64,000 bases of DNA from the NCBI RefSeq assembly GCF_040359615.1, contig NZ_CP132942.1, forward strand, positions 434,001 to 498,000, in the 5' to 3' direction. The translations under genes and the position numbers were made by a program. Below are positions 35,053 to 44,562 of the stretch, piece after piece (within the stretch, counting starts at the first letter, position 1; every line of letters starts with the position of its first letter). The stretch is from Tunturibacter psychrotolerans. GTDB lineage: Bacteria; Acidobacteriota; Terriglobia; Terriglobales; Acidobacteriaceae. The notes under the pieces were generated by a model. That model was not told where the DNA came from and did not search any database. It was given only the letters and a program-made list of their open reading frames with translations.

Positions 35053-37413
35053 TCAGCTCTTAAGCATTTTCCTTGACGAGCCTAGAATCTGCGAGGTATT
35101 GACTTTAAAGTTCAATAACTGCCCCGACCATTGTTGCAGACTATGTTCGGTTGGGAACAGGTAAAGATGATTTAACACTAGATCCCTCAACGTCTGATAA
35201 GTGAACACATTCTTCTCGAGATCATTGGCTAATTTCTCAATCTCGTTCTTGGGAAATCGTTCAAAATGATCGAGTCGAATCGACAACTGTATCAGTCGGT
35301 TTGGGAGGCTGTCGTCCCTAAGCGCTGAAACATCTTCGTAGGTCGCTTCCAGTTCTCGGAGACCGATCGCATGGGAGACGCGCTTCAGCAAACCATAAGT
35401 GATCTCCCTGAGTAATTCTGCGAGAATCAACTCGGCACGGTCTCTAATTTCTTTATCATTTCCGGAAAAAGCCATCTTCGATCGCAACATCTCGGAAATG
35501 TCGTTAATGATTTCTCCTGATCCCTCTTGTGCCAAATTGAAAACCGCTGTCAGTATTCGTAATCCTAGGGAATAGCTCTCAAATGCGAGATCTAACTTCA
35601 TATCGGCTTTGAGGCTACCTGGAAAATTCCGTAATATTTGCCCCATTAGCGTCAAGTATCGAATACCTATCACCAGCTTTGTTGCAAACGGCAGTGAGGT
35701 GCTGTAAATGACATCGGTTGCCAAAGGATCACCAACCGGTTCTATTTGCTCCCCTGCATCGTCGCGGCTTTTGTCATAGGCAAGTCGGTTTTCTTCGAGA
35801 GAAGTGCCAGGCAAATCAACCGGAGGAAGAGGCTTAATGATCGTGTTCACAAAGTGCAGATGTGAGTCAAAGTCAAATTCATGAAATTCCGCAAAAATGA
35901 GACGGGCATTGGCAATTACATGCTGAATCAAAAAGCGATCTTTCGTTAAGAACAAATAGAAGATGACTATGCTTGCGTTATCTTGTTTATAAACACTTTC
36001 GGATAATCGTTTCAACTGGTGAAATAATCTAGGCCGGCCTGTGTGTTCATCTAAGTCGGCAAGATTCTCCTGGAAGTATTTGGCCACGAAATAGCAGTAG
36101 GTATACCCGTATGCAAAGCGATATCCAAGAGCATCACTCACCAATATTCCCGCTTCCATTAGTGATGTCAGGAGCGTCTGCCCATCTATGCGAATTTTGT
36201 ACTCTTCGAAGTATGAGGCGACAAGAGTCCGCCATTCTTCGGTAGAGATATAGCGTTTGCTCGCATTGAAGAGAAACCAGGCGATACGAGATAAAAATGT
36301 GATTTTTGTCCCAATATCAATTGACTTTATGCTGACGTTTGCGAGCCTAGCTGTGATCAGCGCTTCATAAACCTGACCATACGATCCGAGTCCGCAGTTT
36401 TGTGAGCCCGCAGATGCATCGTAAGTTTGAAGAAGAGTGAGAATGTTTACCGGGTAGGCTGGGAGCAGGTTACGCCCCAAAACTGTATCAATCACGCGAG
36501 TACTGTCAGCCACGTTTCTCGCGAAAGTCTCCTCGGTTTCGACAAATGTGTTCCCCAGCGAATGCCATTTACGAACTATCTGACCACGCAAGCGAAACCC
36601 AAACTCTTTTATGTCTGCAATCTGAAAGTTATCTAAGGGCCTATGCTCATGCCGCCCGGATAGTTCTTCAATGAGAAAAATGTCGTCAACGAAAAGAATG
36701 ACGGAACCAAAATGAGATGTTGCGTGCTGAAGTATAAGAGATCGACCGGCTCGGTTGAAATGCACTTCGTCCCAGTCATCAATAAGTAGCACCCTTTCTT
36801 TACGATTTAAGTCGGCATAGCGACCGCGATTGCGCCGCTCATAAGCTTCGTCGATGGCCTCATCTATCGCTTCTCTAAAGGCTTCAACCGGGTGGTTGCC
36901 GACGAAGTTCTTTCCACACGCGAGTAACGAGAATTTTCCATGATTTTTGTTCGCTTCAACGAATAGGATCTTCGAAAGTGCCGTCTTGCCGCAGTCTGAA
37001 GGGCCGGCAATCACCACCCTCTCCGCCGATAGTATCGTCGAAGGCAACTCAAAACTGGCAATCTCTTTGGGAAGATCTTCTGTCACGCGTAGGCGGCGAG
37101 AAAGAGAGCGAGTTTTGAGATTCGGAAAAACGTAGATATCCGAAAGAGTTAGTTGTGGTTGCCGTGGATGTAGGAAGCCAGTTCCCGGATCACCCAACCT
37201 CTTCAACAGTCCGTTCGAGATTTGTAGCGTAGAAGATCGGTCTCGCGTGCTGATTAAACTATGCAGTTCCTCATCAGCAATTTTGATATAGGAACCTTCG
37301 GACCATTTGAATTCTTCTCGTCTCCAAGTTTTCTCGCTGAGGTCAAGGTGAAGTATTCCGAATTCGCTGTCGCCGCTCTGAGGCGGTTGAAATGCTCCGT
37401 TCTCAAAGTGAAC
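35053..37413 (-). CDS. STAND-like P-loop ATPase (C-terminal part of a frameshifted metallophosphoesterase-ATPase)
   Basis: The frame is open from 37413 to 35053; the first in-frame start codon in good context is a TTG at 37206, giving 717 residues. Counting from that TTG, Walker A AGPSDCGKT is at 67-75 and Walker B LLIDDWDE at about 140-147. The rest is a long helical region with many Leu/Tyr/Phe, as in STAND/NACHT-type sensors. The frame upstream of the TTG (GAFQPPQSGDSEFGILHLDL) looks like a phosphoesterase linker and lacks a proper start, so this is most likely the C-terminal half of the adjacent gene. Inference: the pair is an effector-plus-NTPase defence protein (Avs-like architecture). 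Cargo of the transposon. Confidence 0.65.
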   Translation of the reverse strand, partial: VHFENGAFQPPQSGDSEFGILHLDLSEKTWRREEFKWSEGSYIKIADEELHSLISTRDRSSTLQISNGLLKRLGDPGTGFLHPRQPQLTLSDIYVFPNLKTRSLSRRLRVTEDLPKEIASFELPSTILSAERVVIAGPSDCGKTALSKILFVEANKNHGKFSLLACGKNFVGNHPVEAFREAIDEAIDEAYERRNRGRYADLNRKERVLLIDDWDEVHFNRAGRSLILQHATSHFGSVILFVDDIFLIEELSGRHEHRPLDNFQIADIKEFGFRLRGQIVRKWHSLGNTFVETEETFARNVADSTRVIDTVLGRNLLPAYPVNILTLLQTYDASAGSQNCGLGSYGQVYEALITARLANVSIKSIDIGTKITFLSRIAWFLFNASKRYISTEEWRTLVASYFEEYKIRIDGQTLLTSLMEAGILVSDALGYRFAYGYTYCYFVAKYFQENLADLDEHTGRPRLFHQLKRLSESVYKQDNASIVIFYLFLTKDRFLIQHVIANARLIFAEFHEFDFDSHLHFVNTIIKPLPPVDLPGTSLEENRLAYDKSRDDAGEQIEPVGDPLATDVIYSTSLPFATKLVIGIRYLTLMGQILRNFPGSLKADMKLDLAFESYSLGLRILTAVFNLAQEGSGEIINDISEMLRSKMAFSGNDKEIRDRAELILAELLREITYGLLKRVSHAIGLRELEATYEDVSALRDDSLPNRLIQLSIRLDHFERFPKNEIEKLANDLEKNVFTYQTLRDLVLNHLYLFPTEHSLQQWSGQLLNFKVNTSQILGSSRKMLKS

Positions 37414-38173
37414 TTAATTGGCTACCTGAAAATGACGCCACTACCTGCCCTTGTTGAATATGTTCGTGGCCAGTGAAGAGGAAATCCGAATTCTCTTGAA
37501 CAACGGTTCTGAATGACTGGTAACTAGCCGTGTTCAGCCAGTTTTGAGGATGATGGATTAGAGAAATTACAAGGTCACAGTCAGTTTTTGCTTTCGCGGC
37601 ATTCAGCACGCTTGCCGGAAGTCCTAAAGCGCCTTGGATATCATTCTTTCGAGACAACCAAGCCGAATTGAAACATCGGAATTCAATATTCGATTCGCCC
37701 AATGGGGTCATTCGGGTATAGAACAACTGTTCGCCAGGAGGGATGACCTCTCCCGTTACTGATTTGACAAACTCAAAGAAATCAGATTGCACCCTTAAAA
37801 GACTGTTTACAGTCTCTCCGGCCACGTCTAGAGCTTCTAGTTCTTCATGGATTGAATCCAATAGCTTTGGACGCAGATCTCCAACTTCTCGGAAATTACA
37901 GTCATGGTTTCCAGGAATGAATAATATGGGTGCCGGTTTTGCAGCTGGATCGAGAGCTAGACCTATCAGCAATGTCCGAAAGAACTCGGCCGCAACGTCA
38001 TACTCGGATTTGCTTCCAGAAAAAGCAACGTCCCCGGTTACAACCAATAAGAGCTGTTCGCCGGGAGAGCGAGAAAACGAAATCCTGTTTGATAGCTTTT
38101 CTAAACGTCTAAAACCAACGTCCATTTTGCCTTTGAAATGGATGTCACTAATATGGACGATCGCAATCTTCAT
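37403..38173 (-). CDS. Calcineurin-like metallophosphoesterase (N-terminal part of the same disrupted gene)
   Basis: 256 residues. Metal-binding motifs are all visible: SDIHF (D10, H12), VTGDVAFSG (D48), IPGNHD (88-91), a SLIHHPQNW motif and FTGHEH near the end. Known: this fold cleaves phosphodiesters in nucleotides or nucleic acids. It ends abruptly (GSQLSSL, stop at 37403) beyond FTGHEH, while the ATPase frame is already open from 37413 on the same strand. One base change in CAATTAAGTTCAC (37404-37422) would join the two into about 1,040 residues. Whether this break is a mutation, an assembly error or a programmed shift cannot be told here. Confidence 0.8.
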   Translation of the reverse strand: MKIAIVHISDIHFKGKMDVGFRRLEKLSNRISFSRSPGEQLLLVVTGDVAFSGSKSEYDVAAEFFRTLLIGLALDPAAKPAPILFIPGNHDCNFREVGDLRPKLLDSIHEELEALDVAGETVNSLLRVQSDFFEFVKSVTGEVIPPGEQLFYTRMTPLGESNIEFRCFNSAWLSRKNDIQGALGLPASVLNAAKAKTDCDLVISLIHHPQNWLNTASYQSFRTVVQENSDFLFTGHEHIQQGQVVASFSGSQLSSL

Positions 38174-38969
38174 TGATTCTGTACCCTGATCTCTTCTGTG
38201 AAGGTTTATTTAACGTAGTCCCGACATCCGGCTCTGTATAGACCAGTTATTAGGACCGCCTAGGCCAGATCGTCCTCGTCAGAAGAGACAGCATCCGAGC
38301 GAACGCCCGTCTCAGGAGGGTGGCTCATACATAAACGAAACCGCAACCTCGGGTTGCTAGTCATGCAGCCATTGCGAGGGCCCGCAATGTTCGCCCGGCA
38401 TCCCAACGTTTTTTGAGGGTATTCGGCATGGAGCCGTTCGCTGCTGATTCAGTCGCGTCACCGCCCGCACGCGAGTCACCAGTGCGTGATATGCTGACAC
38501 ACCTGAAAATGCTGTGCATGCCAGTATTCGGTCGGGGGGCATCAATAATGTCCAAGAAAATCAAATCTCAAGTCACGCAGAAGGATCAAATTCCCGTTTC
38601 CCCGCAGGGCTCAAGGGCTTGGCTGAGATATTTGCCGACTTCGATCACGCAGGTTTTCCCAGAGATTTCCTGACGTCCGCTGATAGGGGCAAGGCCATCT
38701 CAAGAACGAGAGGATGTGTGGGGCGATTTTGAAGCTAGTAGGCAGTTACCCCACGCCACCGATGAAGAACATGGTCGCAAGGTCGGGTATCTGCTGTCAA
38801 ATCAAGGTCTGCCGAAAGTGCGAACGTGGATTGAATTTGTGACGTACTCATTGAGACCACTACTATTCCTGAGCGGGATAGACGCCAAATGTCGTGCTTT
38901 TGCGGACCAATCAATTCATGGGCATCCGCGCGGGCTCTAGCGAAATGCAAACGATTGGCGTGGGGCTAT
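38174..38969. other. No confident gene; possible promoter and remnants
   Basis: About 800 bases upstream of the phosphoesterase-ATPase gene. Several short frames exist on both strands (for example a plus-strand frame at 38,550-38,730 reading FADFDHAGFPRDFLTSADRG, faintly like an AbrB/VapB-type antitoxin end) but none is convincing. The promoter of the minus-strand phosphoesterase gene should lie near 38,180-38,260; no clear box was identified. Confidence 0.35.
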
Positions 38970-39302
38970 ATGGCACGCAACTGCAAGCAGCCAAATGTCG
39001 CACGTTGCAGCCGAGATGAAAGACGCAGTTGTAAGCGCAAACAGTCATATCGGACTCTGGCAAACGCTGAACGTGTCGCAGCCAAGGCCTCAGATAGACT
39101 CGGCGAAAAAATAGTGGCGTACAAGTGCCTCTTCTGTGAACAGTTCCATATTGGCCACCTAGGCAGACGGGCCTCCGAGTCGGAGGCTGTAGCGTCAACC
39201 CAATTCGAGCTAAAGCATGAACAGAGTGAGGGCAACACCCTGCCTATCCGTGCTTTACTTCAAATCAAAGTTTTCCCAGCAAATCGGCGAGTGGAATCTT
39301 GA
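38970..39302 (+). CDS. Small zinc-ribbon-like protein
   Basis: 110 residues from the ATG at 38970, a start chosen because conserved-looking sequence begins there; an upstream ATG at 38889 is possible. The motif SYRTLANAERVAAKASDRLG, then VAYKCLFCEQFHIGHLGR resembles the short 'YKC..C..FHIGH' zinc-ribbon-like proteins common in mobile elements. Residue order suggests Cys-X2-Cys plus two His as a metal site. Converges with the XRE gene and overlaps its 3' end by 38 bases. Role unknown. Confidence 0.5.
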   Translation: MARNCKQPNVARCSRDERRSCKRKQSYRTLANAERVAAKASDRLGEKIVAYKCLFCEQFHIGHLGRRASESEAVASTQFELKHEQSEGNTLPIRALLQIKVFPANRRVES

Positions 39303-39480
39303 ATCCATCCGCAATTGACTTAACCAACCTTAAACCTGGGTCTCGTTTACCTCGTTCTACCTGTGAGAGATAGCTGCGTCCCACCCCAAGCAACTCCGCG
39401 AATTCGAGTTGTGTTATGCCCTTGCTCTTGCGCAAGCGACGTACGCGGTCGCCGAACTTCACGCGAATATCGGTGGACAT
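39265..39480 (-). CDS. XRE-family transcription regulator
   Basis: 71 residues, a single HTH of the Cro/C1 type: FGDRVRRLRKSKGITQLEFA, LLGVGRSYLSQVERGKRDPG, then LRLVKSIADGFKIPLADLLG. No other domain, as for controller proteins of restriction or transposon loci. A perfect palindrome 35 bases upstream (39515-39530) is a plausible operator. Because the gene diverges from tnsA, it may autoregulate and control the tns genes or cargo. Family confident. Confidence 0.92.
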   Translation of the reverse strand: MSTDIRVKFGDRVRRLRKSKGITQLEFAELLGVGRSYLSQVERGKRDPGLRLVKSIADGFKIPLADLLGKL

Positions 39481-39514
39481 TACCTGATAGTCGCGTGTAT
39501 GCTCTACTCCTTGG

Positions 39515-39530
39515 GTGCACTATAGTGCAC
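39515..39530. promoter_or_regulatory. Perfect palindrome, candidate XRE operator
   Basis: GTGCACTATAGTGCAC is a perfect 16-base inverted repeat, 35 bases before the XRE start and about 335 bases before tnsA, in the divergent region. The TATA centre fits overlap with a -10 element of the XRE promoter. Autoregulation is inference. The rest of 39481-39865 shows no gene. Confidence 0.45.
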
Positions 39531-39865
39531 ATTCCCTTTGGGGGTCCTCGAATAACAACACCGCAGGGAGTGCCTTTTGGAGAGCGGTGATCATCGTCGG
39601 AGTTGAGAGCCTTCGATTCATAACGAAAAGAGATCATCTTCGAAGCATCATTGTGAACGAGTGCTCGCATCTGATTTCCAGGCGTGTTGTTCCGGAATCT
39701 TTTTTCCGCAGTTCAGATCGAAGGTTGGAATTGCTCCGCGATGGAAATCAGCCCATCACGATTTGAGCGTGAGCACTCGTTGTTGGACCTGTTTGTACTC
39801 GGATACGACCGAAACTTGTTGTCTGAAAGACACGGAGAATCGGCCGATTTGTCAGGGAGGACCAT

Positions 39866-40510
39866 ATGCCTGTGCGTAAAATTCCCAAAAATTACAGATG
39901 CATCACCGGAATCATCTCCGCTCGAAAAGCCGTGGGCGAGGCCGGCTACGAAGCAAGTCTGGAACGTGATTTTTTGCTCCTACTGGAATTTGATCCTGAC
40001 GTAAAAGCGTTTGAAGTACAACCGCTTCGTATCAACTGGCGAGATCAATCCGGACGACGCCGACGGTATACTCCCGACTGTCGGGTCGAATACATCGATG
40101 GACTGAGGAAGCCGACCATCTTTGAGATAAAATTCCGCCGCTCCCTTTGGGCCGATTGGAACAAATTACGGCAAGCGTATCGTGCCGCAATTCACGCAAC
40201 GGCAATGGAAGGGTTCAGGTTCAAGATTCTGACCGAAAAAGAAATTCGCACGACCTACCTTGACTGTGTGAAATTCCTCCTGCCGTTCGTTCGACGCGGA
40301 ACCGATCACGCCTCTAAACAACTCATCCTGACAGCGATAGATAAAGTTAAGGTAACTTCCCCACGGGAACTGATGGCGAGGATCTCGGATAATCCGGCAG
40401 AAAATGCGCTTTTACTACCTTCTCTCTGGTATCTGATAGGAACATTTCAAATCTATTCGGATCTAACCAAGCCGCTCACGATGGATTCGAAGATCGAGAG
40501 CCTCTCATGA
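39866..40510 (+). CDS. tnsA: TnsA-like endonuclease
   Basis: 214 residues. The N-terminal domain carries the restriction-endonuclease-like core: an E in YEASLERDFLLLLEFDP, a D in the motif YTPDCRVEY, and FEIKFR providing E.K. Known: TnsA cuts the 5' ends of Tn7-like transposons and works with TnsB. The start MPVRKIPKNYRCITGIISAR fits family starts. The stop overlaps the tnsB start (ATGA-type, 4 bases). Confident. Confidence 0.9.
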   Translation: MPVRKIPKNYRCITGIISARKAVGEAGYEASLERDFLLLLEFDPDVKAFEVQPLRINWRDQSGRRRRYTPDCRVEYIDGLRKPTIFEIKFRRSLWADWNKLRQAYRAAIHATAMEGFRFKILTEKEIRTTYLDCVKFLLPFVRRGTDHASKQLILTAIDKVKVTSPRELMARISDNPAENALLLPSLWYLIGTFQIYSDLTKPLTMDSKIESLS

Positions 40511-43245
40511 CACATCCGATACACAGTCTTGCTCTTAGACGCGGAGAACTCGCCTTATATAAAGGGCAGCCAGTCGAAATAGAAGCGGTTTTCGGTTTCG
40601 ACATCGTGCAGGTTAGAGATCTCGTAACCGGGGGTAGGTTAGAAGTGGAGATCTCGCACCTTTCCCGTCGCGACACTGAAGTTGACTCCACGACGGACCA
40701 AACAGGCTTCAAACCTACAGACGAGTGGCGAGAGATAGCAGAATTCAGATTGGAGGTGATTAAACCACTCCTGAACAGTCGGAATCGGACACGAGCAGAT
40801 GTTGAGGCAAGAGCATCTGAATTCAATTACAGACCCAATGCACTCTATAAATGGATTGCCGCTTATGAAGGAGACGGAACCCTTTCTTCACTCGGTAGAA
40901 AGCAAAGATCGGATGCGAGGAAGACGACCTTTGACGCGCGGACTGAAGACCTAATTTCTAGTGCATTCAAAGAACTCAAACCAAAAGATAAGCAGTTTAC
41001 TGAAATCTACCAGACAATTAAGGACAAGATAGCCGCGGCAAATGCACAGGAAAAGGCAAATAATAAGGATTCTTGCTGCGACGGGTCAGTTCCTGGAAAT
41101 TTCAAGCCAATGGAAATTCCAAGCGCAGGCACCGTCAGGAATCGCTTTCTCGCGATTCCGAGAAGGCAAAAATACTCCCGGTTACACGGTGCCCGCTCAG
41201 CAGAACACATGTTCGATCCAATTCTTGGCAGCTTTCCTGGGGCAAATTGCCCGTTGGACGTTGTCCAAATCGACCATACGTTGCTCGATATCATGTTGGT
41301 CGATGAGAAGCACCGCAAACCAATTAAGAGGCCATGGCTGACGCTCACGTTCGATGTCTGCAGTCGAATGGTCACTGGTATCTATAGTTCAATTGATCCT
41401 CCTGGTGCAATGTCAACAGGACTGTGCATCGCTCACTCTATTCTTCCCAAGGAAGAATGGCTTTCGGGGTTCGGCTCTGACGCCCAGTGGCCTGTATGGG
41501 GAAAGATGACCGCTCTACACGGTGACAATGCGTTTCGCATGAAGATGTTGAAGGTTGCTTGCAAAGATCACAAGATAGATCTGATCTGGCGCCCAGTTAA
41601 AAATCCCAAATTCGGAGGTCACATCGAGCGCTGGTGCGGCACACTTGCCCAGGCTGTTCATTCTCTTCCCGGCACGACGTTTTCAAATCCGAAAGAGCGC
41701 GGTACATATGACTCTGAGGCCAAAGCGATCTTCCCGCCAACCGAATTTAACCAATGGCTTATAGAGAGGATCGCGGCATACCACGCTGAAGAACACTCCC
41801 AACTTGGAATGTCGCCGCTCGATCGTTACAGACTCGGAATTTTCGATGGGACAGATAAACACCCAGCTGTCGGCCTGCAACCTCGGATCCAAGACCCTAG
41901 AGACCGTACCCGATTGCAGTTAGACTTCATGCCATTCGAGGAACGTACGGTGCAACGGTATGGCATCGAGATTGACAAGATCTTTTACTACCACGATGTG
42001 CTACGGCGGTGGATTAACGCACCTGATCCTGATAGTCCCAAGCTGAAGCGCCTGTTCAGATTCAGGAGATTTTATGCACATCTCAACTCGGTATGGTTTT
42101 ATGACCCTGACTTGGATGACTATTTTGAGATTCCTACACGGGACTCAACGTTCCCCGACATGAGCATCTGGGATCTCAAACAGATCCGCTGTGAAGCAAG
42201 AGCAACCAAGCTACCGAATTCGCAGATAGATGAGGAGTACCTCAAACAGCGTTACCTCCGAATGCGCGAGCAGGAGGAGGCTTCGGCTAAAAAGACGAAA
42301 GCCGCCCGCTCCAAGTCAGAACGCCATAGGATGTGGGATGCATCTCCAAAGCCACAAGTAGCACCTGCCGTACAGGATGAATCTGATTTCGACTCCGACA
42401 CTATCGAGCCGTACGTAAGAGTCAGGGGGTTCAGCGAGATGCCTGAGACTGCGACGAAACTGCGCGAATTGCACGAGATGGCTTCTGAGGCACTCTATTG
42501 GGATAACTCTGCACGAATCAGACGAGTTTGGGATCTCAAAACACAGTGGATTCCGTACACGCGTGCAAAGTTTCTAATCCGCAAAGCCAAGGAACTCTTG
42601 AATCGACCCAAGGCTCCCCGCCTTCCTTGTCTGCTGGTTTACGCTGATCCAAACTCAGGAAAGACTGCGCTCCTCAGACGCTATGGTGAATTGCATCCTA
42701 TCGACCCTAATCTAGGCGGGGATGCTATCCGTGCCCCCGTCATTGGCATTGAGATTAGAAGTCCCGACGAAGGAGCCCTATACGACTCAATCCTAAAAGC
42801 CATCCAAGCGCCATTCAAGATTCAAGATCGCGTTCAGAAAAAGCGGAATCAGATACTAACGATTCTCGAAAACATCGGCACTCGCCAACTTCTCCTCGAT
42901 GAATTGAACACTGCAATCTCGGGCCCTCTTTTGAAGCAAAGAAACTTTTTAGGAGCACTTAAGAACCTGCTGAATGAACTTCAAATGACAGTTTTTGCAA
43001 CGGGCACGCCAGATGCACGAATCGCACTCGCCCTAGACCAGCAACTCGAAAGTCGCTTCGAGATGGAAGAGCTGCGACGTTGGACCTATGGCGAAGAATT
43101 CAGAGAGTTACTTGAGAGTTTCGAATGCCGACTACCCCTACGCGAGCCGTCCGAGCTGCAAGCACCGATATATGCGAAAAGAATTCATGAGTTGACTGAA
43201 GGTTACATAGGGAAATCGCTGAGCTTCTCATGCGCGCTGCCGTAA
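40507..43245 (+). CDS. TnsB transposase fused to TnsC/TniB ATPase, frame broken near 3' end
   Basis: 912 residues. An Rve-type transposase with D256 (QIDHT), D340 (LHGDN) and E374 (GHIERW) occupies about 70-610. A TnsC/TniB-like AAA+ ATPase follows at about 645-900, with Walker A ADPNSGKT (713-720) and Walker B LLLDEL (798-799). In related elements these are two proteins; an internal Met at 645 (MPETATKLREL) may mark the original start. The last reading frame ends in GYIGKSLSFSCALP, but the -1 frame continues EIAELLMRAAVKAIETKKER to a stop at 43,379, as TniB ends. The break lies in ATAGGGAAATC. It may be a lesion or a -1 frameshift at A-GGG-AAA. Confidence 0.85.
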   Translation: MTHPIHSLALRRGELALYKGQPVEIEAVFGFDIVQVRDLVTGGRLEVEISHLSRRDTEVDSTTDQTGFKPTDEWREIAEFRLEVIKPLLNSRNRTRADVEARASEFNYRPNALYKWIAAYEGDGTLSSLGRKQRSDARKTTFDARTEDLISSAFKELKPKDKQFTEIYQTIKDKIAAANAQEKANNKDSCCDGSVPGNFKPMEIPSAGTVRNRFLAIPRRQKYSRLHGARSAEHMFDPILGSFPGANCPLDVVQIDHTLLDIMLVDEKHRKPIKRPWLTLTFDVCSRMVTGIYSSIDPPGAMSTGLCIAHSILPKEEWLSGFGSDAQWPVWGKMTALHGDNAFRMKMLKVACKDHKIDLIWRPVKNPKFGGHIERWCGTLAQAVHSLPGTTFSNPKERGTYDSEAKAIFPPTEFNQWLIERIAAYHAEEHSQLGMSPLDRYRLGIFDGTDKHPAVGLQPRIQDPRDRTRLQLDFMPFEERTVQRYGIEIDKIFYYHDVLRRWINAPDPDSPKLKRLFRFRRFYAHLNSVWFYDPDLDDYFEIPTRDSTFPDMSIWDLKQIRCEARATKLPNSQIDEEYLKQRYLRMREQEEASAKKTKAARSKSERHRMWDASPKPQVAPAVQDESDFDSDTIEPYVRVRGFSEMPETATKLRELHEMASEALYWDNSARIRRVWDLKTQWIPYTRAKFLIRKAKELLNRPKAPRLPCLLVYADPNSGKTALLRRYGELHPIDPNLGGDAIRAPVIGIEIRSPDEGALYDSILKAIQAPFKIQDRVQKKRNQILTILENIGTRQLLLDELNTAISGPLLKQRNFLGALKNLLNELQMTVFATGTPDARIALALDQQLESRFEMEELRRWTYGEEFRELLESFECRLPLREPSELQAPIYAKRIHELTEGYIGKSLSFSCALP

Positions 43246-43335
43246 AGGCCATCGAGACGAAGAAGGAGCGAATTGATGGCAGACTTTTAGCAGACCTCAA
43301 CTGGAAACCTCCTTTACAGAGAAGGGGAGAGGCAC

Positions 43336-44349
43336 GTGGATTGCATAAGACACTGGCCGGTTCATCCCCGACCACGTAAGGATGAGTTGCTGTCGTCTTG
43401 GTTGCAAGAACTAGCGCGCGGTAACGGTCAGAAGCTACAAGCCTTCTCCGACTGCGTGTTTGGAGCCAGCCACCAGATCTGGAATCGCGATGTCGATAGG
43501 CTGGCGCCGCGATGGCTGCGAGCTAACCTTGTTCGTCACACCGGAGTGCCGAGGCAGAGTGTTACAGCTACAACGTTCGACGGTTATAGAGGGAAACTCT
43601 ATCGAACAAGAAATATCTCTGGTCGACTACGTTGGATATTGCCCTTACAAATGTTCCACCGTACATACCTTGGATTTGGGATGCAGTATTGTTCGCAATG
43701 CCTTCTCGAAGATGATGAGCCGTATTTTCGCCGACGATGGAGGGTGTCTTACTGCACATTTTGTCCGAAACACAATGCTCTCCTCAGAGATCGGTGTTGG
43801 CAGTGTGGGGCCACCATAGCATTCCATCGCCGAGAACTGGGCAGGCCCATGCTGCTGTTAGCCGGACCAATGAGCATCTGCCATGCATGCGGTGATGATC
43901 TTCGTGCGGCATTACCTCTCACCATTCCCATACTCGACCAGAAGTCATTCCTGGAAACGGTTGAGTTCCTGAAAAGCCTCGAATCAAATCACCGCGGAAG
44001 CTTCCGATTTGGCTTTTCTTTCCACGCTATACTTCATCAGCAATGCAGACTCATCCTGTCGGAGCGAGCGGCGCCGGGGTTTAGGGAATTCATTCGTGAA
44101 CGCCTCAATTGTCCCGATGTGCATCTTGTGAGTGGACGGTCTTCATTTGAAACCCGCACTATCGTCGAGCGGCATCAGGTTCTCGGAATGGCGATGTGGA
44201 TTATGTCGGACTTGCAGAAACGGTTAAAGTTGGCTTGGGAGTCGCGAGCTGTAAAATACAACGCTTTGCTTAAGGATTTGGACAGCCCTCCTCAGCGATT
44301 TGTTTCCTTCGCCCGGCAGTTCAATCGAAGCCGGACTAAAGGCACATAG
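43336..44349 (+). CDS. tniQ: TniQ family transposition protein
   Basis: 337 residues from a GTG at 43336 with GGGGAG upstream. The N-terminus HWPVHPRPRKDELLSSWLQE is the TniQ signature, and a Cys-X2-Cys zinc site region appears at YCSQCL, then YCTFCPKHNALLRDRCWQCG. Known: TniQ/TnsD binds the target site or recruits the transpososome. It overlaps the -1 frame end of the ATPase by 44 bases, so is translated with it. A second tniQ lies at 44,952. Confident. Confidence 0.9.
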   Translation: MDCIRHWPVHPRPRKDELLSSWLQELARGNGQKLQAFSDCVFGASHQIWNRDVDRLAPRWLRANLVRHTGVPRQSVTATTFDGYRGKLYRTRNISGRLRWILPLQMFHRTYLGFGMQYCSQCLLEDDEPYFRRRWRVSYCTFCPKHNALLRDRCWQCGATIAFHRRELGRPMLLLAGPMSICHACGDDLRAALPLTIPILDQKSFLETVEFLKSLESNHRGSFRFGFSFHAILHQQCRLILSERAAPGFREFIRERLNCPDVHLVSGRSSFETRTIVERHQVLGMAMWIMSDLQKRLKLAWESRAVKYNALLKDLDSPPQRFVSFARQFNRSRTKGT

Positions 44350-44410
44350 GATACCCGCTACCAACGAGGTGTCTTGACTTGAGAGCGATGTATAAATCGC
44401 TGACGATGGC

Positions 44411-44432
44411 GGTGCTGGGCTCGCCCAGCACC
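44411..44432. repeat. Perfect GC-rich inverted repeat between convergent genes
   Basis: GGTGCTGGGCTCGCCCAGCACC forms a 10-base stem with a two-base centre, just after the plus-strand tniQ and before the two minus-strand small genes. There is no T run, so a Rho-independent terminator call is weak. Could be a cruciform or a bidirectional signal. Confidence 0.35.
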
Positions 44433-44562
44433 CGGCCGGAAGATACTCTCGACTGAGGCGAATTCCAGTCCGGCGCGGCTCCCGATCCTCAATTCGCTGC
44501 AAAGAAAAGCCTCCCACGTGTCGCAGGAAGCCTTTGTGGGGCTGAGGCGAATGTTTATTTTC

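Noticed and set aside
38550..38730. Antitoxin-like plus-strand fragment
   Set aside because: Faint resemblance to AbrB/VapB ends only; no start, no toxin partner, and frames are short.
44411..44432. Rho-independent terminator
   Set aside because: Perfect GC stem but no T run on either side; kept only as an inverted repeat.
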